From: DASRDU01 sp035560235
Lineage (GTDB): Bacteria; Acidobacteriota; Blastocatellia; RBC074
Length of the DNA stretch: 24,070 nucleotides
Direction of reading: 5' to 3'
NCBI GenBank assembly: GCA_035560235.1
Contig: DATMAG010000067.1
Location: 1 to 24,070 of the forward strand
Below are positions 1-9,101 of the stretch, piece after piece (position 1 is the first letter of the stretch; every line of letters begins with the position of its first letter). Below the pieces are notes generated by a model. That model did not search any database, had not been told where the DNA came from, and saw only the letters and a list, made by a program, of their open reading frames with translations. The position numbers and the translations under genes are program-made.

Positions 1-39
1 CAGGACGGCGGCCTGTCGTTTTTCAGCACTGCGGCGCGG
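1..39. other. Window edge, no gene seen
   Basis: These 39 bases lie downstream of the stop codon of the minus-strand YkgJ-type gene. I see no open frame, no clear terminator hairpin and no repeat. Confidence 0.6.
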
Positions 40-639
40 TCAGGAATCGAAGGCGGCCTTGAGTTTGTTGATGCGCCGGGCGAGTTCCAGTCTGATTTCG
101 GCGCTCACTGCGCCCCAGGTTGTGGGATGTTCCGGCTGTCCTTCAAAGTAAAACGGGCAGGGCGCGGGCGCGACTTCGCGCTGCACTTCGCGCAGGTCAA
201 TCGGGTCAATCGGGAAGGTGACGCACGGCGGGACGGCATGCTTTGTCGTGTAGATCATGCAGGCCGTCGTTTTGCCGTCCTCGTAAAAGAATGGACATTT
301 GAAAACGATCTTGCAGCAAAGGCCGCAGCGATTGCAGCCGCCGCGCTGATAAGGCTTCCAGCGATAGAGAATTTTATCCGGCAGAAAGACCGACAACACC
401 CAGCGCCGCGTCGCGCCCCAGGAATGCGTCGTGTAAAGAAAGCCGAGCATCTTGCGCGCCAGGGCATAGGTTTTCTTCCGGTAAACCCACCAGTCCGAAG
501 GAATCGGCGGGAGCTCAATGTCAGTGACCTCGTCCGGAGCCAGTTGGTTCTGCGTTGAAGCTGAGAGAAATGGATTGTCGTTCTTTTTCAGCGGTTCGAT
601 CTGAACAAGCCCGCCGTCTGGTATTTTTTCTGACTGCAT
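40..639 (-). CDS. YkgJ-type cysteine-cluster protein
   Basis: Likely a YkgJ-family (zinc- or iron-chelating) cysteine-cluster protein of 199 residues; no reaction is known for most members. Eight cysteines carry the assignment: a CxxCxxCC cluster at residues 102-109, then C115, C127, C139 and C161, with the pattern NRCGLCCKIVFKCPFF and later PPCVTFPIDP. The first 45 residues are polar and probably disordered; there is no signal peptide. I chose the ATG at 639 because AGGAAA lies about 12 nt upstream; the open frame extends to a TTG at 714 that directly abuts the stop of the preceding gene and has no ribosome site. It is the last gene of the minus-strand run, about 75 nt after the Uma2 gene. 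The bound metal cannot be told from sequence. Confidence 0.8.
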   Translation of the reverse strand: MQSEKIPDGGLVQIEPLKKNDNPFLSASTQNQLAPDEVTDIELPPIPSDWWVYRKKTYALARKMLGFLYTTHSWGATRRWVLSVFLPDKILYRWKPYQRGGCNRCGLCCKIVFKCPFFYEDGKTTACMIYTTKHAVPPCVTFPIDPIDLREVQREVAPAPCPFYFEGQPEHPTTWGAVSAEIRLELARRINKLKAAFDS

Positions 640-714
640 TATTGTCTCTGTTTCCTGCTGTACTGATCTTAACCGGCTGTTATTGACAGTCACGGAGCAA
701 TCGGATTTCAGCAA

Positions 715-1305
715 TTAAGCGTCCCCATCCGGAACTGGAAAAACGACGCGGTCGTAAACTTCCGCCAGCCGCAGCGTACAACTGATTGAAGCAATATAAA
801 GACTATTCTCAAGTCCGGTCACGCTGAGTATTGTCCACTCACCCTCAGGGCGGCGAATCCGGTGTTCAATCCACGGCTCTTCCTGCGCGATCAGAACATA
901 ATCCGTGAAGGTTTCAATGCTCTGGTAACGCAGAAATTTTCGGCCACGATCATAAGCCTCAGTGGAAGTCGAAAGGACTTCAAAGATAACTTTTGCGTTG
1001 ACCAGCACATCCTGAAATTCATCGTGAAAAACCGGCTGACCGCAAACAATCGTCAGGTCAGGATAAGCAAACTGGCTGGCCGCGCCATTACGCACTTTCA
1101 TATTCGGAGAGAAAGCCTCGCACGGTCGGCCTTTCAACTGATTGCTGATTTCCCGCGCCAGATTAACGCAGATGCGGCTGTGATTCAGGCTTTCACCTGC
1201 CATCGCGTGAATCTGCCCGTCAGCATACTCGTGCCTGATTTCGCTGGCGCGCTCCAGAGCCAGATACTCTTCCGGCGACAACAACTTTCTCTGTGCCAGT
1301 CCCAT
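715..1305 (-). CDS. Uma2 family nuclease-fold protein (DUF820)
   Basis: A 196-residue protein of the Uma2/DUF820 family, which has a PD-(D/E)XK restriction-endonuclease fold but mostly unknown biological roles. Visible family features are the N-terminal LLSPEEYLAL helix, ADGQIHAMAGES with a following NHSRI (residues 28-45), the catalytic-type PDLTIV (D83), FEVLSTSTEAYDRGRKF (E109, D119, K123) and the C-terminal strand region. All three core acidic/lysine positions are present, so the nuclease fold looks intact. The open frame runs upstream to 1473 inside ttcA, but the start is the ATG at 1305: GGAGG lies 9 nt upstream and the gap to the ttcA stop is only 4 nt, suggesting translational coupling. 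Such genes are common as scattered paralogues in cyanobacteria, Chloroflexi and Acidobacteriota. Confidence 0.88.
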   Translation of the reverse strand: MGLAQRKLLSPEEYLALERASEIRHEYADGQIHAMAGESLNHSRICVNLAREISNQLKGRPCEAFSPNMKVRNGAASQFAYPDLTIVCGQPVFHDEFQDVLVNAKVIFEVLSTSTEAYDRGRKFLRYQSIETFTDYVLIAQEEPWIEHRIRRPEGEWTILSVTGLENSLYIASISCTLRLAEVYDRVVFPVPDGDA

Positions 1306-1309
1306 AAGT

Positions 1310-2185
<876 letters not shown>

Positions 2186-2256
2186 TCCAGTAATGTTTGC
2201 AGCTTACTTTTCAAAGGCAGGTGCGAGTCAATGGACAGCTTAGGCCAACGATTGCA

Positions 2257-2275
2257 GGGCAGTCAATTGCTGCCC
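2257..2275 (-). terminator. Small GC hairpin after thiL
   Basis: GGGCAG at 2257-2262 and CTGCCC at 2270-2275 form a 6-bp GC-rich stem with a 7-nt loop, starting just beyond the thiL stop codon on the minus strand. There is no clear T-tract, so it may be a weak terminator, a processing site or chance. Confidence 0.3.
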
Positions 2276-2280
2276 CGCGC

Positions 2281-3291
2281 TCAGGCGAAGTGATCGTAGC
2301 CGCGCACCGTGACCGGCTCAATCCGCCCCGCCCGCCGCAGCAGTGGCGCAAAACCTGTGGCCGGATCAGCATCAGTCACTTCACCGATGCGGGTCAGCGG
2401 CAAATTGCATTGCCGGGCCATTTCCAGCAATGCGGCTTCGTCATCGCGGTCAGCCGTCAGCAGCAGTTCGTAATCTTCGCCGCCGCTGATGGCCAGGGCA
2501 AAAGCCGCGTCGTCGCTTTCTCGCACCAGCCTTGTTTCCGCGGCCACCAGCACACTTTCAAAATCAATGATTGCGCCGACGCCGCTCTCTTCGCAGATGT
2601 GCGCGAGATCCTGCGCCAGGCCGTCGCTGACATCAACCATCGCGTGCGCCAGCCCTGATGCCCCCACCAGCCGCCCGAACTTCACACGCGGCTGCGGCAT
2701 CAGATGCGCCCGCAGGGCGTTTTGTCCGGCTGCGCGGCTGCCCTGGCTGAGACGCTCACCGCGTCGCAACAGTTCCAGCCCCGCCGCCGATGCGCCGATT
2801 TCGCCGGTTAAGTAAATCGCATCGCCCGTGCGCGCGCCGTTTCGGCGCAGGGCTTTGCCTTCGTCGCATTCGCCCAGCACGATTGAATCAATCGTCAGCC
2901 GGTCAGGCGCAGCGCAGGTGTCGCCGCCGATCAATGTCACGTTGAACTCTTCAGCAAGCGCAAAATATCCGGCAAAGAATTCTTCCCACTGCCCGTCATC
3001 ACTGAGTGATTTCGGAATGCCGAGCGTGAGCAGTGCATAACGCGGCACGCCGCCCATCGCGGCAATGTCGCTCAGGCTGACGGCGAGCGATTTGTGGCCG
3101 AGACACTGAAACGGCGTGTAAGCGGGCTTGAAGTGAACGTCTTCAATCAGCAGGTCGGCAGTGATCAGAGTTTCGCGGCCCGCGCGCTGCCCCAGAATCG
3201 CAGTGTCATCACCGATGCCGCAGATCAGATTGTCGGCACGACGGGCGGCACGGGCGCGAAGCTGATTGATAAAGGCGAACTCGCTTTTCAT
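2281..3291 (-). CDS. thiL: Thiamine-monophosphate kinase ThiL
   Basis: ThiL phosphorylates thiamine monophosphate to the active cofactor thiamine diphosphate using ATP, in the cytoplasm. The 336-residue length is typical. Motifs of the PurM/ThiL fold are clear: GIGDDTA at 25-31, ADLLIEDVHF at 45-54, AVSLSDIAAMGG at 70-81 (metal and nucleotide site), GGDT at 122-125, DVSDGL at 220-225 and SGGEDYELL at 269-277. The ATG at 3291 is directly next to the TAA of the upstream M16-like gene (zero spacing), so the two are almost certainly co-transcribed and translationally coupled. No other thiamine gene and no TPP riboswitch-like sequence was noticed nearby. Confidence 0.96.
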   Translation of the reverse strand: MKSEFAFINQLRARAARRADNLICGIGDDTAILGQRAGRETLITADLLIEDVHFKPAYTPFQCLGHKSLAVSLSDIAAMGGVPRYALLTLGIPKSLSDDGQWEEFFAGYFALAEEFNVTLIGGDTCAAPDRLTIDSIVLGECDEGKALRRNGARTGDAIYLTGEIGASAAGLELLRRGERLSQGSRAAGQNALRAHLMPQPRVKFGRLVGASGLAHAMVDVSDGLAQDLAHICEESGVGAIIDFESVLVAAETRLVRESDDAAFALAISGGEDYELLLTADRDDEAALLEMARQCNLPLTRIGEVTDADPATGFAPLLRRAGRIEPVTVRGYDHFA

Positions 3292-6279
3292 TTACGGCTG
3301 ACCGCCCCGCACGACGCCGCGACCGGACTGAGCGGGTTTGATGACCGTTTCGGCCACGCGTTTGAGGTCGTCCTTTTTGACGGCGCGAATCAGATCGGGC
3401 TGCGTTTCGACATCCGAAGGTTTGCGCCCGAAGATAATGGCCCGCGCATATTCAAGCAGCCGCACCGGAGCCGCTTGCAGCGCGACGGCATAAGCGCCGA
3501 TGGCCGCGTTGCGCCCGCGCTCGAAATCTTCATCCGATGGCGCGGCAGCCAGCTTTTCAAGCTCGGCGCGCAGGGCATCGCGCGCGCGCTGTTCGTTTTC
3601 AGGCAGCGTGGCGACAGAAACAAAAAGCAGACCTGAAGCGAGCTGCGGCTGATCGCTGAGCGTGACCCTGTCGGCCAGCATCTGTTTGTCGCGGACTTCA
3701 ACAGTCAGCTTTCCGCCGGGGCCTGAAGCCAGGCTTTGCAGAATCGCCAGGGCGTAATGATCGTTCGATTTGCCGTCAGGCGTGCGAAAGCCGATGTCCT
3801 GCGTGGTCATCCGGCGGCTGCGCTGCTCAATCATTTCCTGCGGCGTGGCAGCGCCGGGCAGGCTGACTTTCAGCGTCTGATCGAGGTTGCTGCTGCTGCG
3901 CTTGAAACCTTCGGTGAAGATGCTGGCCACGAGCGCCGAGCCATCAGTGTCACCAACCAGCACGACGAGCGGATACTGGCGTTTGATCGTGCGATTGTGC
4001 CAGTTTTCCAGTTTCTCCTCGCTCATTGATTTGATCACCGCAGGCAGACCGTAACGCGGCAGGCCGTAAGGATGATTCGGATAAAGCGATGCCTGGAGCA
4101 GTTCAAGCGCGCGCTGCGGGCTGTCATCGCGCTGCTGCACCTGCTGCGCGAGCAGCGCGTTCTGTTCACGCGCAATCTCGCCCTTGTCGAAGAACGGATT
4201 TTCGAGAATGTCGAGCAGCAGCCTGACCGCGTTTTCAGAGTTGCGCGACAGCACATCGAGCGTGTAGCCGAAAAAGTCAGGCTCATTGACGATCTGAATT
4301 TCGCCGCCGTAACTTTCCATTTCGTGCGCGATCAGATCGGCCTTGCGCGTCGTCGTGCTTTTCAGCAGGCAGCGCAGCATCATTTCAGTTGTGCCGCTCG
4401 AAGTCTGATCTTCGATCAGGCGACCGCCCTGGAAGAAGATACCGACCGTCAGCTTGCGGCGCGAATGATCTTCGCGGACATAAGCGCGCGGGCCGCGAAA
4501 GACCGAGAAGTCTTTGATCGGCAGCGGGACTTCGGCCACCGTCACGTTGTCATCGCCTGCGCCGCGTTCCGGTCCCTGCGCAACTTTTCTGAGCGCTACG
4601 GCAGGTTTGACTTCTTCAGGCCTGACCGGCTGTGCGAGTGATGAAGCAAAGACGCTGATCAGTTCGGCAAACTTTTCCGGCGTGAAGGTGCGCGCCTGCG
4701 CGTTGCGCGGTTCATATTCGTGCAGCGTGGTGTTGCCGAGCGTCAGATATTTGGCCGCCGCTTCCTGAACGTCTTTTGCCGTGACGGCACGAATGCGCGA
4801 GACGTAAGAATCAGTCAGCCGGTAATCGCCGTACTGCGCCTGGTAATGCGCCAGCCATCCAGCCTCGTCGCTGTCAGCGGTCACGGCTTTGATGTGGCGC
4901 AGTTCGAGCATCGAGCGGGCGCGCTGCAATTCGCCTTCGCTCAGCAGTTCGCGGCGAAAGCGTTCGATTTCACGAAAGTATTCAGCTTCGGCGCGGTCAA
5001 TGCGGTCAGGATCAACCCGCAACTGCACGCTGAAAATGCCGACGCCGGGCAGCGGCAGGTATTGCGTGCTGATGTCAGTAGCGAGAATCGCTTCCTTCTC
5101 GACGCCCTTTCTTTCGCGCAGCGCCTGCACAAGGCGCGAACCGCGACCGAGTCCCAGCACGGCAGAGAGCACTTCCATTGCCGCCTGCTCCTTCAGCCCT
5201 TCGGCAGTTTTGCTCAGCGCGGGCGCGTGGTAGCCGATGGTCACAATGGTGTGGCTGATGTCGGCGCGTTCGTTGCCGTAACGCAGTTTGTCCTGCGGCG
5301 GTTCTTCAAGTCCCGAAGCGGGCTGAGCCTGTGCTGATTGTGGCTGAGAGGTTTGTGCCGCCTGCGGCTGGCTGTTTTGAGCCGTGGCTCTGGTCGGCGC
5401 TGACGGTGTCGGCGCAGCGGCTTTTTCAGGCCAGCCGAAATTGCCGTAAAGCTGCTGAATGCGGCCAATGACCTGCGCGGTGATCAGATCACCATCCAGC
5501 ACCAGCACAGTGTTTTTCGGTTGAAAGTGATTCTGGTAAAAAGCCTGAACCTGCTCGCGCGTGACATTCTTCAGGAAGTCTTCCGACCCGGCGCTGCCGC
5601 GTCTGATCCGGTGCGCGGTGAACGCAGTGGCATACATTCGTTCCATCGCATAAGCCATCGCGTCATCCTGTCTGGTGCGCAAGGCCTGAATCACAAACTG
5701 CGCTTCACGTCTGATCTCTTCAGGATCGAGGTTCGGGTTCTGCAGCAGGTCGGCTTCGATCTCAAGCAGCTTGCCGAGGCTTTCGGCAGGAACCGTTGCT
5801 TCAAATGAAATTCGGTCGTAAGCGGCATCAGCGCTGAACGTGCCGCCGAGTTTCTGAAGCTCAGCCGCCATCGTTGCCGCAGGCCGCGTGGCCGTGCCCC
5901 GGAGCAGCAGGTGCGCCATCAGATTCGACAGCCCGGCGTTTTCATCCGGCTCATCAAGGAAGCCTGTCTTCACATAAGTCGTCATCGCCGCAAGCCCGGT
6001 CGAAGGGCGTTCACGAATGATGATCGTCAGACCGTTGCGCAACTCAAAACGTGAAGTGATGTTGTCGCCGTCGCGTTTTTTGATCTGCCCGCCTTCAGGC
6101 ACATTGAGCACCGTTGGTTTGTACGGGTTCGGCGGCTGCTTTTCGGCTGGTTTGGGCGGCGGTGGCGGATTGTTGCGGCGACCGCGCCCGCTCTGGGCAT
6201 TGATGACGGGTGCGCTCGTCAGAGTACAAATCACGAGCGCCACGAGAAATGATGACAACCTGTTTTCTTTCCGGTACAT
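3292..6279 (-). CDS. Secreted M16-fold protein, zinc motifs degenerate
   Basis: A 995-residue fused M16 (insulinase/pitrilysin-fold) protein, containing two N/C domain pairs in one chain. A signal peptide covers residues 1-28 (hydrophobic FLVALVICTL, cut after VINA), so it is exported, probably to the periplasm. A proline-rich stretch (37-56) precedes the first M16 pair (about 78-540); a Pro/Gln/Ala-rich linker lies at 288-327, and a second pair spans about 580-990. The catalytic zinc motif HxxEH is lost in both halves: the first has NLMAH (119-123, after the aligned GLS and before LLLRGT) and the second has EMMLR (632-636). By sequence it should not be a zinc protease; it may be a chaperone-like or partner subunit, as inactive M16B chains are. 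The ATG at 6279 has only a weak upstream AAAGG. It heads the minus-strand operon. Confidence 0.88.
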   Translation of the reverse strand: MYRKENRLSSFLVALVICTLTSAPVINAQSGRGRRNNPPPPPKPAEKQPPNPYKPTVLNVPEGGQIKKRDGDNITSRFELRNGLTIIIRERPSTGLAAMTTYVKTGFLDEPDENAGLSNLMAHLLLRGTATRPAATMAAELQKLGGTFSADAAYDRISFEATVPAESLGKLLEIEADLLQNPNLDPEEIRREAQFVIQALRTRQDDAMAYAMERMYATAFTAHRIRRGSAGSEDFLKNVTREQVQAFYQNHFQPKNTVLVLDGDLITAQVIGRIQQLYGNFGWPEKAAAPTPSAPTRATAQNSQPQAAQTSQPQSAQAQPASGLEEPPQDKLRYGNERADISHTIVTIGYHAPALSKTAEGLKEQAAMEVLSAVLGLGRGSRLVQALRERKGVEKEAILATDISTQYLPLPGVGIFSVQLRVDPDRIDRAEAEYFREIERFRRELLSEGELQRARSMLELRHIKAVTADSDEAGWLAHYQAQYGDYRLTDSYVSRIRAVTAKDVQEAAAKYLTLGNTTLHEYEPRNAQARTFTPEKFAELISVFASSLAQPVRPEEVKPAVALRKVAQGPERGAGDDNVTVAEVPLPIKDFSVFRGPRAYVREDHSRRKLTVGIFFQGGRLIEDQTSSGTTEMMLRCLLKSTTTRKADLIAHEMESYGGEIQIVNEPDFFGYTLDVLSRNSENAVRLLLDILENPFFDKGEIAREQNALLAQQVQQRDDSPQRALELLQASLYPNHPYGLPRYGLPAVIKSMSEEKLENWHNRTIKRQYPLVVLVGDTDGSALVASIFTEGFKRSSSNLDQTLKVSLPGAATPQEMIEQRSRRMTTQDIGFRTPDGKSNDHYALAILQSLASGPGGKLTVEVRDKQMLADRVTLSDQPQLASGLLFVSVATLPENEQRARDALRAELEKLAAAPSDEDFERGRNAAIGAYAVALQAAPVRLLEYARAIIFGRKPSDVETQPDLIRAVKKDDLKRVAETVIKPAQSGRGVVRGGQP

Positions 6280-6469
6280 CTTTATACGCGCCTTTTTCTG
6301 GTGAAGGGGAGCGGTTTGAAATGTGAATTTATCACGAAACGTGCTGAGGAGTGCAGCGGGCAGTCTCGTTCCCGAAATGAATGACCGCAGCCGCTCCCGC
6401 AGCGTGTGGTCGCTGAAGAGTGTGGCGAAAATGCAGCGTCGGCACTGCGTCGTGGCAAATAATCCATAG

Positions 6470-6498
6470 TTACGACTGGTCTGCGGCTGTGCTATACT
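6470..6498 (+). promoter_or_regulatory. Extended -10 promoter candidate for prkA
   Basis: TATACT at 6493-6498 is preceded by TGc, giving an extended -10 (TGcTATACT). The -35 is weak: TTACGA at 6470-6475 with a 17-nt spacer matches TTGACA at only three positions, which is normal for extended -10 promoters. Initiation near 6505 would leave a leader of about 240 nt before prkA. Confidence 0.45.
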
Positions 6499-6626
6499 TG
6501 CGCCGTCAGTTGGTGAGTAAACTGGCTGGCCAGCGAGCCAAGCGATGTTTGAGATTGAAAGATACTCAGCACCGGCAGCAGGCTGTCAAAAGTATGAGCC
6601 GTTGAAACTCGCCTGTTCGACGGCGA

Positions 6627-6667
6627 TTGCTTTCTCTGCAAAGCAACCCCACCCGCAGGGGAAGTTG
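6627..6667 (+). promoter_or_regulatory. Overlapping hairpins in prkA leader
   Basis: TTGCTTT (6627-6633) pairs with AAAGCAA (6640-6646). Immediately after, CAACCCC (6644-6650) can pair with GGGG plus GTTG (6658-6667, AA bulged). The two stems share CAA and so exclude each other at their base, the arrangement expected of a simple switch. A further GCCGCC (6689-6694) / GGCGGC (6720-6725) stem ends just before the GGGAG ribosome site at 6727. No known riboswitch class was recognised. Confidence 0.3.
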
Positions 6668-6744
6668 TGATAACTCTGGTTTTCTGTAGCCGCCTGCCAC
6701 AATCGCGGCGTAAGTGAAGGGCGGCTGGGAGTCGTAGCAAGCCT

Positions 6745-8676
6745 ATGGAAGAGAAAGACAAACGCCCTGACATCAGCGAACTGCTCGCAGCTCATCGGCG
6801 CGAGCGGGAAGAATTAAAGTGGGAAGGGACCTTCCGGGACTACTTCGAGCTGGTAGCTGGTAACCCTCGCCTCGCGCAACTTTCGCATGCGCGAATCTGT
6901 AACATGATCCTCGATGCCGGAGTCGAGAAGATCAACGAAGGCACACCCGACGAAATCTCGCGTTACAATTTTTTCAGCGACGAACTCTACGGGATTGACG
7001 AACCCATTGAGCAGATCGTTGATTACTTCAAGTCTGCGGCGCAGCGGCTCGAAGTTCGCAAACGCATTCTGCTGCTGATGGGACCGGTCGGCGGCGGTAA
7101 ATCAACCATCGTGGCAATGCTCAAGCGCGGCCTTGAGCGCTGGACGCGCACCGCAGTCGGCGCAGTCTATGCCATCAAGGACTGCCCGATGCACGAGGAG
7201 CCGCTGCATCTGATCCCTGTCGATCTGCGACCTGAGATTGAAAAACATTACGGGATTTATATCGAGGGCGAACTCTGCCCCCAGTGTCGTTATAACCTCG
7301 AACACGTCTATCACGGCAGGCACGAGGACATGCTGGTTGAGCGCATTCTTTTCTCGGAAAAGGATCGCATCGGCATCGGTACCTTTGCGCCCTCTGATCC
7401 GAAATCTCAGGACATCACCGAACTGACCGGTTCGATTGATCTCTCGACCATCGGTGAAATCGGCGTCGAATCGGACCCGCGCGCCTATCGCTTTGACGGT
7501 GAACTCAACATCGCCAATCGCGGGATGATGGAGTTTATCGAAATCCTCAAGTGCGACGAGAAATTCCTCTACTCGCTCCTGACACTTTCGCAGGAGCAGA
7601 ACATCAAGACCGGTCGCTTCGCCATGATTTACGCTGACGAAGTGATTATGTCGCACACCAACGAAAACGAGTACAACGCCTTCGTCGGCAACCGCAAGTC
7701 CGAAGCTCTTCAGGATCGCATCATCATGATCAAGGTGCCGTACAACCTGAAGGTTTCGATGGAAGAGAAGATTTACGAGAAGCTGCTCAACCAGAGCGAA
7801 GTGCTCAGCAACATCCACATCGCGCCGCACACGCTCAGGGTCGCCGCCATGTTCGCCGTCATGACGCGGCTCGAAGAGCCGAAGAAAGCGAGCGTGGACA
7901 TCGTCAAGAAGATGAAACTTTACGACGGTGAGGATGTCGAGGGTTTCAAGTCGCGCGACGTGCGCGAACTCCGGGCCGAGACAGTACGCGAAGGGATGGA
8001 TGGCATCTCGCCGCGTTACATCATCAACCGCCTGTCGAATGCGCTCGTCAAGGACGGGGTCACTTACATCACGCCGATTGACGCGCTGCGGGCGATCAAG
8101 GACGGCTTCGAGCAGCACACCGGCATTACGCCCGAGCAGCGCGAACGCTATATGAATCTGATCGCGCTCGCCCGCCGCGAATATGACGAAATCGCCAAGA
8201 CCGAAGTGCAGCGTGCCTTTGTCTATTCCTTCGATGAGATGGCGCGGAATATGTGCAATTCGTACCTCGACAACGTTGAGGCCTATTGCAACAAGGAGAA
8301 GATGAAGGATCCGATCACCGAGGAACTACTCGAACCCGATGAGCGGCTGATGCGCTCCATCGAAGAGCAGATCGGTATTTCCGAGAACGCGAAGAACACC
8401 TTCCGCCAGGAGATTCTGATCCGCATCTCATCCTATTCACGCAAGGGCAAGGCGTTCGAGTACAACTCGCACGAAAGGCTCAAAGAGGCCATCGAAAAGA
8501 AAATCTTCGCTGACCTCAAGGACGTGGTGAAGATCACGACTTCGGCCAAGACGCCCGACGCCGATCAGTTGCGCCGCATCAACGAAGTCGTTGACCGGCT
8601 CGTCAGAGAACACGGCTACACGGCAGAGAGCGCCAACGATCTGCTGCGTTATGTCGGAACGCTGCTCTCGCGCTGA
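6745..8676 (+). CDS. prkA: PrkA AAA+ serine protein kinase/protease
   Basis: PrkA family protein, 643 residues, the usual length. Members are AAA+ proteins reported as serine/threonine kinases and, in Bacillus subtilis, as a Lon-like protease acting in sporulation and stationary phase; they act in the cytoplasm. Walker A GPVGGGKST lies at 113-121, after the N-terminal helical region. A CPQC pair (178-181) near C147 and H150 may bind a metal. The core LTGSIDLSTIGE and ELNIANRGMMEFIEI (about 227-267) and the C-terminal PrkA domain beginning near 400 (GISPRYIINRLSNAL) are well conserved. The ATG at 6745 has GGGAG 13 nt upstream, slightly far. It opens the operon with two small genes and yhbH, its known functional partner. 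Confidence 0.96.
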   Translation: MEEKDKRPDISELLAAHRREREELKWEGTFRDYFELVAGNPRLAQLSHARICNMILDAGVEKINEGTPDEISRYNFFSDELYGIDEPIEQIVDYFKSAAQRLEVRKRILLLMGPVGGGKSTIVAMLKRGLERWTRTAVGAVYAIKDCPMHEEPLHLIPVDLRPEIEKHYGIYIEGELCPQCRYNLEHVYHGRHEDMLVERILFSEKDRIGIGTFAPSDPKSQDITELTGSIDLSTIGEIGVESDPRAYRFDGELNIANRGMMEFIEILKCDEKFLYSLLTLSQEQNIKTGRFAMIYADEVIMSHTNENEYNAFVGNRKSEALQDRIIMIKVPYNLKVSMEEKIYEKLLNQSEVLSNIHIAPHTLRVAAMFAVMTRLEEPKKASVDIVKKMKLYDGEDVEGFKSRDVRELRAETVREGMDGISPRYIINRLSNALVKDGVTYITPIDALRAIKDGFEQHTGITPEQRERYMNLIALARREYDEIAKTEVQRAFVYSFDEMARNMCNSYLDNVEAYCNKEKMKDPITEELLEPDERLMRSIEEQIGISENAKNTFRQEILIRISSYSRKGKAFEYNSHERLKEAIEKKIFADLKDVVKITTSAKTPDADQLRRINEVVDRLVREHGYTAESANDLLRYVGTLLSR

Positions 8677-8695
8677 GGGCGCGTCAGACTGAAAA

Positions 8696-8742
8696 CAGCA
8701 ATGCGCCCGCGCTTTTCCTGATGGAAGGTGCGGGCGTTGCTG
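8696..8742 (+). terminator. Long intra-operon hairpin after prkA
   Basis: CAGCAA (8696-8701) and CGCCCGC (8704-8710) pair with GCGGGCG (8730-8736) and TTGCTG (8737-8742), a 13-bp stem with a 2-nt bulge and a 19-nt loop. It begins 20 nt after the prkA stop. There is no T-tract, so it is more likely an attenuator or an mRNA-stabilising/processing hairpin that lowers downstream expression than a full terminator. Confidence 0.5.
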
Positions 8743-8774
8743 CCTTCGGGTAAAATCACGGCGGAGTGAAATCA

Positions 8775-9080
8775 ATGGAAAGCATTACGGTCGAAAAGCC
8801 GACTCTGCGAATGATCAACTCTGAAGAAAGCAGAATGATCAGTGAGTGGGAAAAACTCTACCCGGAAACCTGGCTGTTTATTGAAGTGACCCGCGAAGAT
8901 CTCTGGGAGGTTTATGAAGGAAAGCTGATTGCCACAGCAGCCGATCCGGTGGAATTTTTTGAACTGGATCAATTTTACAGCGAACGCGGGATTGTCAATC
9001 TGACGACACGCGGAGTTTCCATTGGCCCACAGCCAGTGGTTGTGACAACGTACAGCGTCCTGCCGGAACTGCCGGGTTGA
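8775..9080 (+). CDS. Small protein, possibly DUF5678-like
   Basis: A 101-residue soluble protein that I do not firmly recognise. The central stretch WLFIEVTREDLWEVYEGKLI, followed by a helix (DPVEFFELDQFY) and a short strand region, resembles the layout of DUF5678-type proteins (a tryptophan, a beta-hairpin ending in GKLIA, then a helix), but this is a weak match from memory. No cysteine, signal peptide or membrane segment is present. A GTG at 8766 is in frame, but the ATG at 8775 is preferred because GGAG (8763-8766) sits 8 nt upstream of it. The next gene, a retropepsin-like protein, begins 21 nt later, so the two probably form a pair. Confidence 0.72.
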   Translation: MESITVEKPTLRMINSEESRMISEWEKLYPETWLFIEVTREDLWEVYEGKLIATAADPVEFFELDQFYSERGIVNLTTRGVSIGPQPVVVTTYSVLPELPG

Positions 9081-9101
9081 GCTTTTGTCTGAGAGAGATC
9101 A

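Larger units (their letters stand above)
6280..6744. other. Divergent intergenic region, M16 gene / prkA
   Basis: This 465-nt region separates the minus-strand M16 operon from the plus-strand prkA module and must hold promoters for both. I found an extended -10 promoter and a structured leader on the plus strand (listed separately). On the minus strand no convincing -35/-10 pair was seen. A lone CACGAA with a nearby TGTGAA (6322-6338) resembles the periodic repeat family found elsewhere, but its spacing is 11 rather than 10. No small coding gene is supported. Confidence 0.5.

Noticed and set aside
2186..3291. TPP riboswitch linked to thiL
   Set aside because: thiL is coupled with zero spacing to the M16 gene, leaving no leader; no thi-box-like sequence was noticed in the M16 gene upstream region.
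3094..3636. Plus-strand 180-codon frame over the thiL-M16 junction
   Set aside because: Antisense to two convincing genes, with no domain and no ribosome site.
7102..8118. A 338-codon open frame on the minus strand inside prkA
   Set aside because: Fully antisense to a clear prkA frame, with no recognisable domain and a shadow composition caused by GC-rich third positions.
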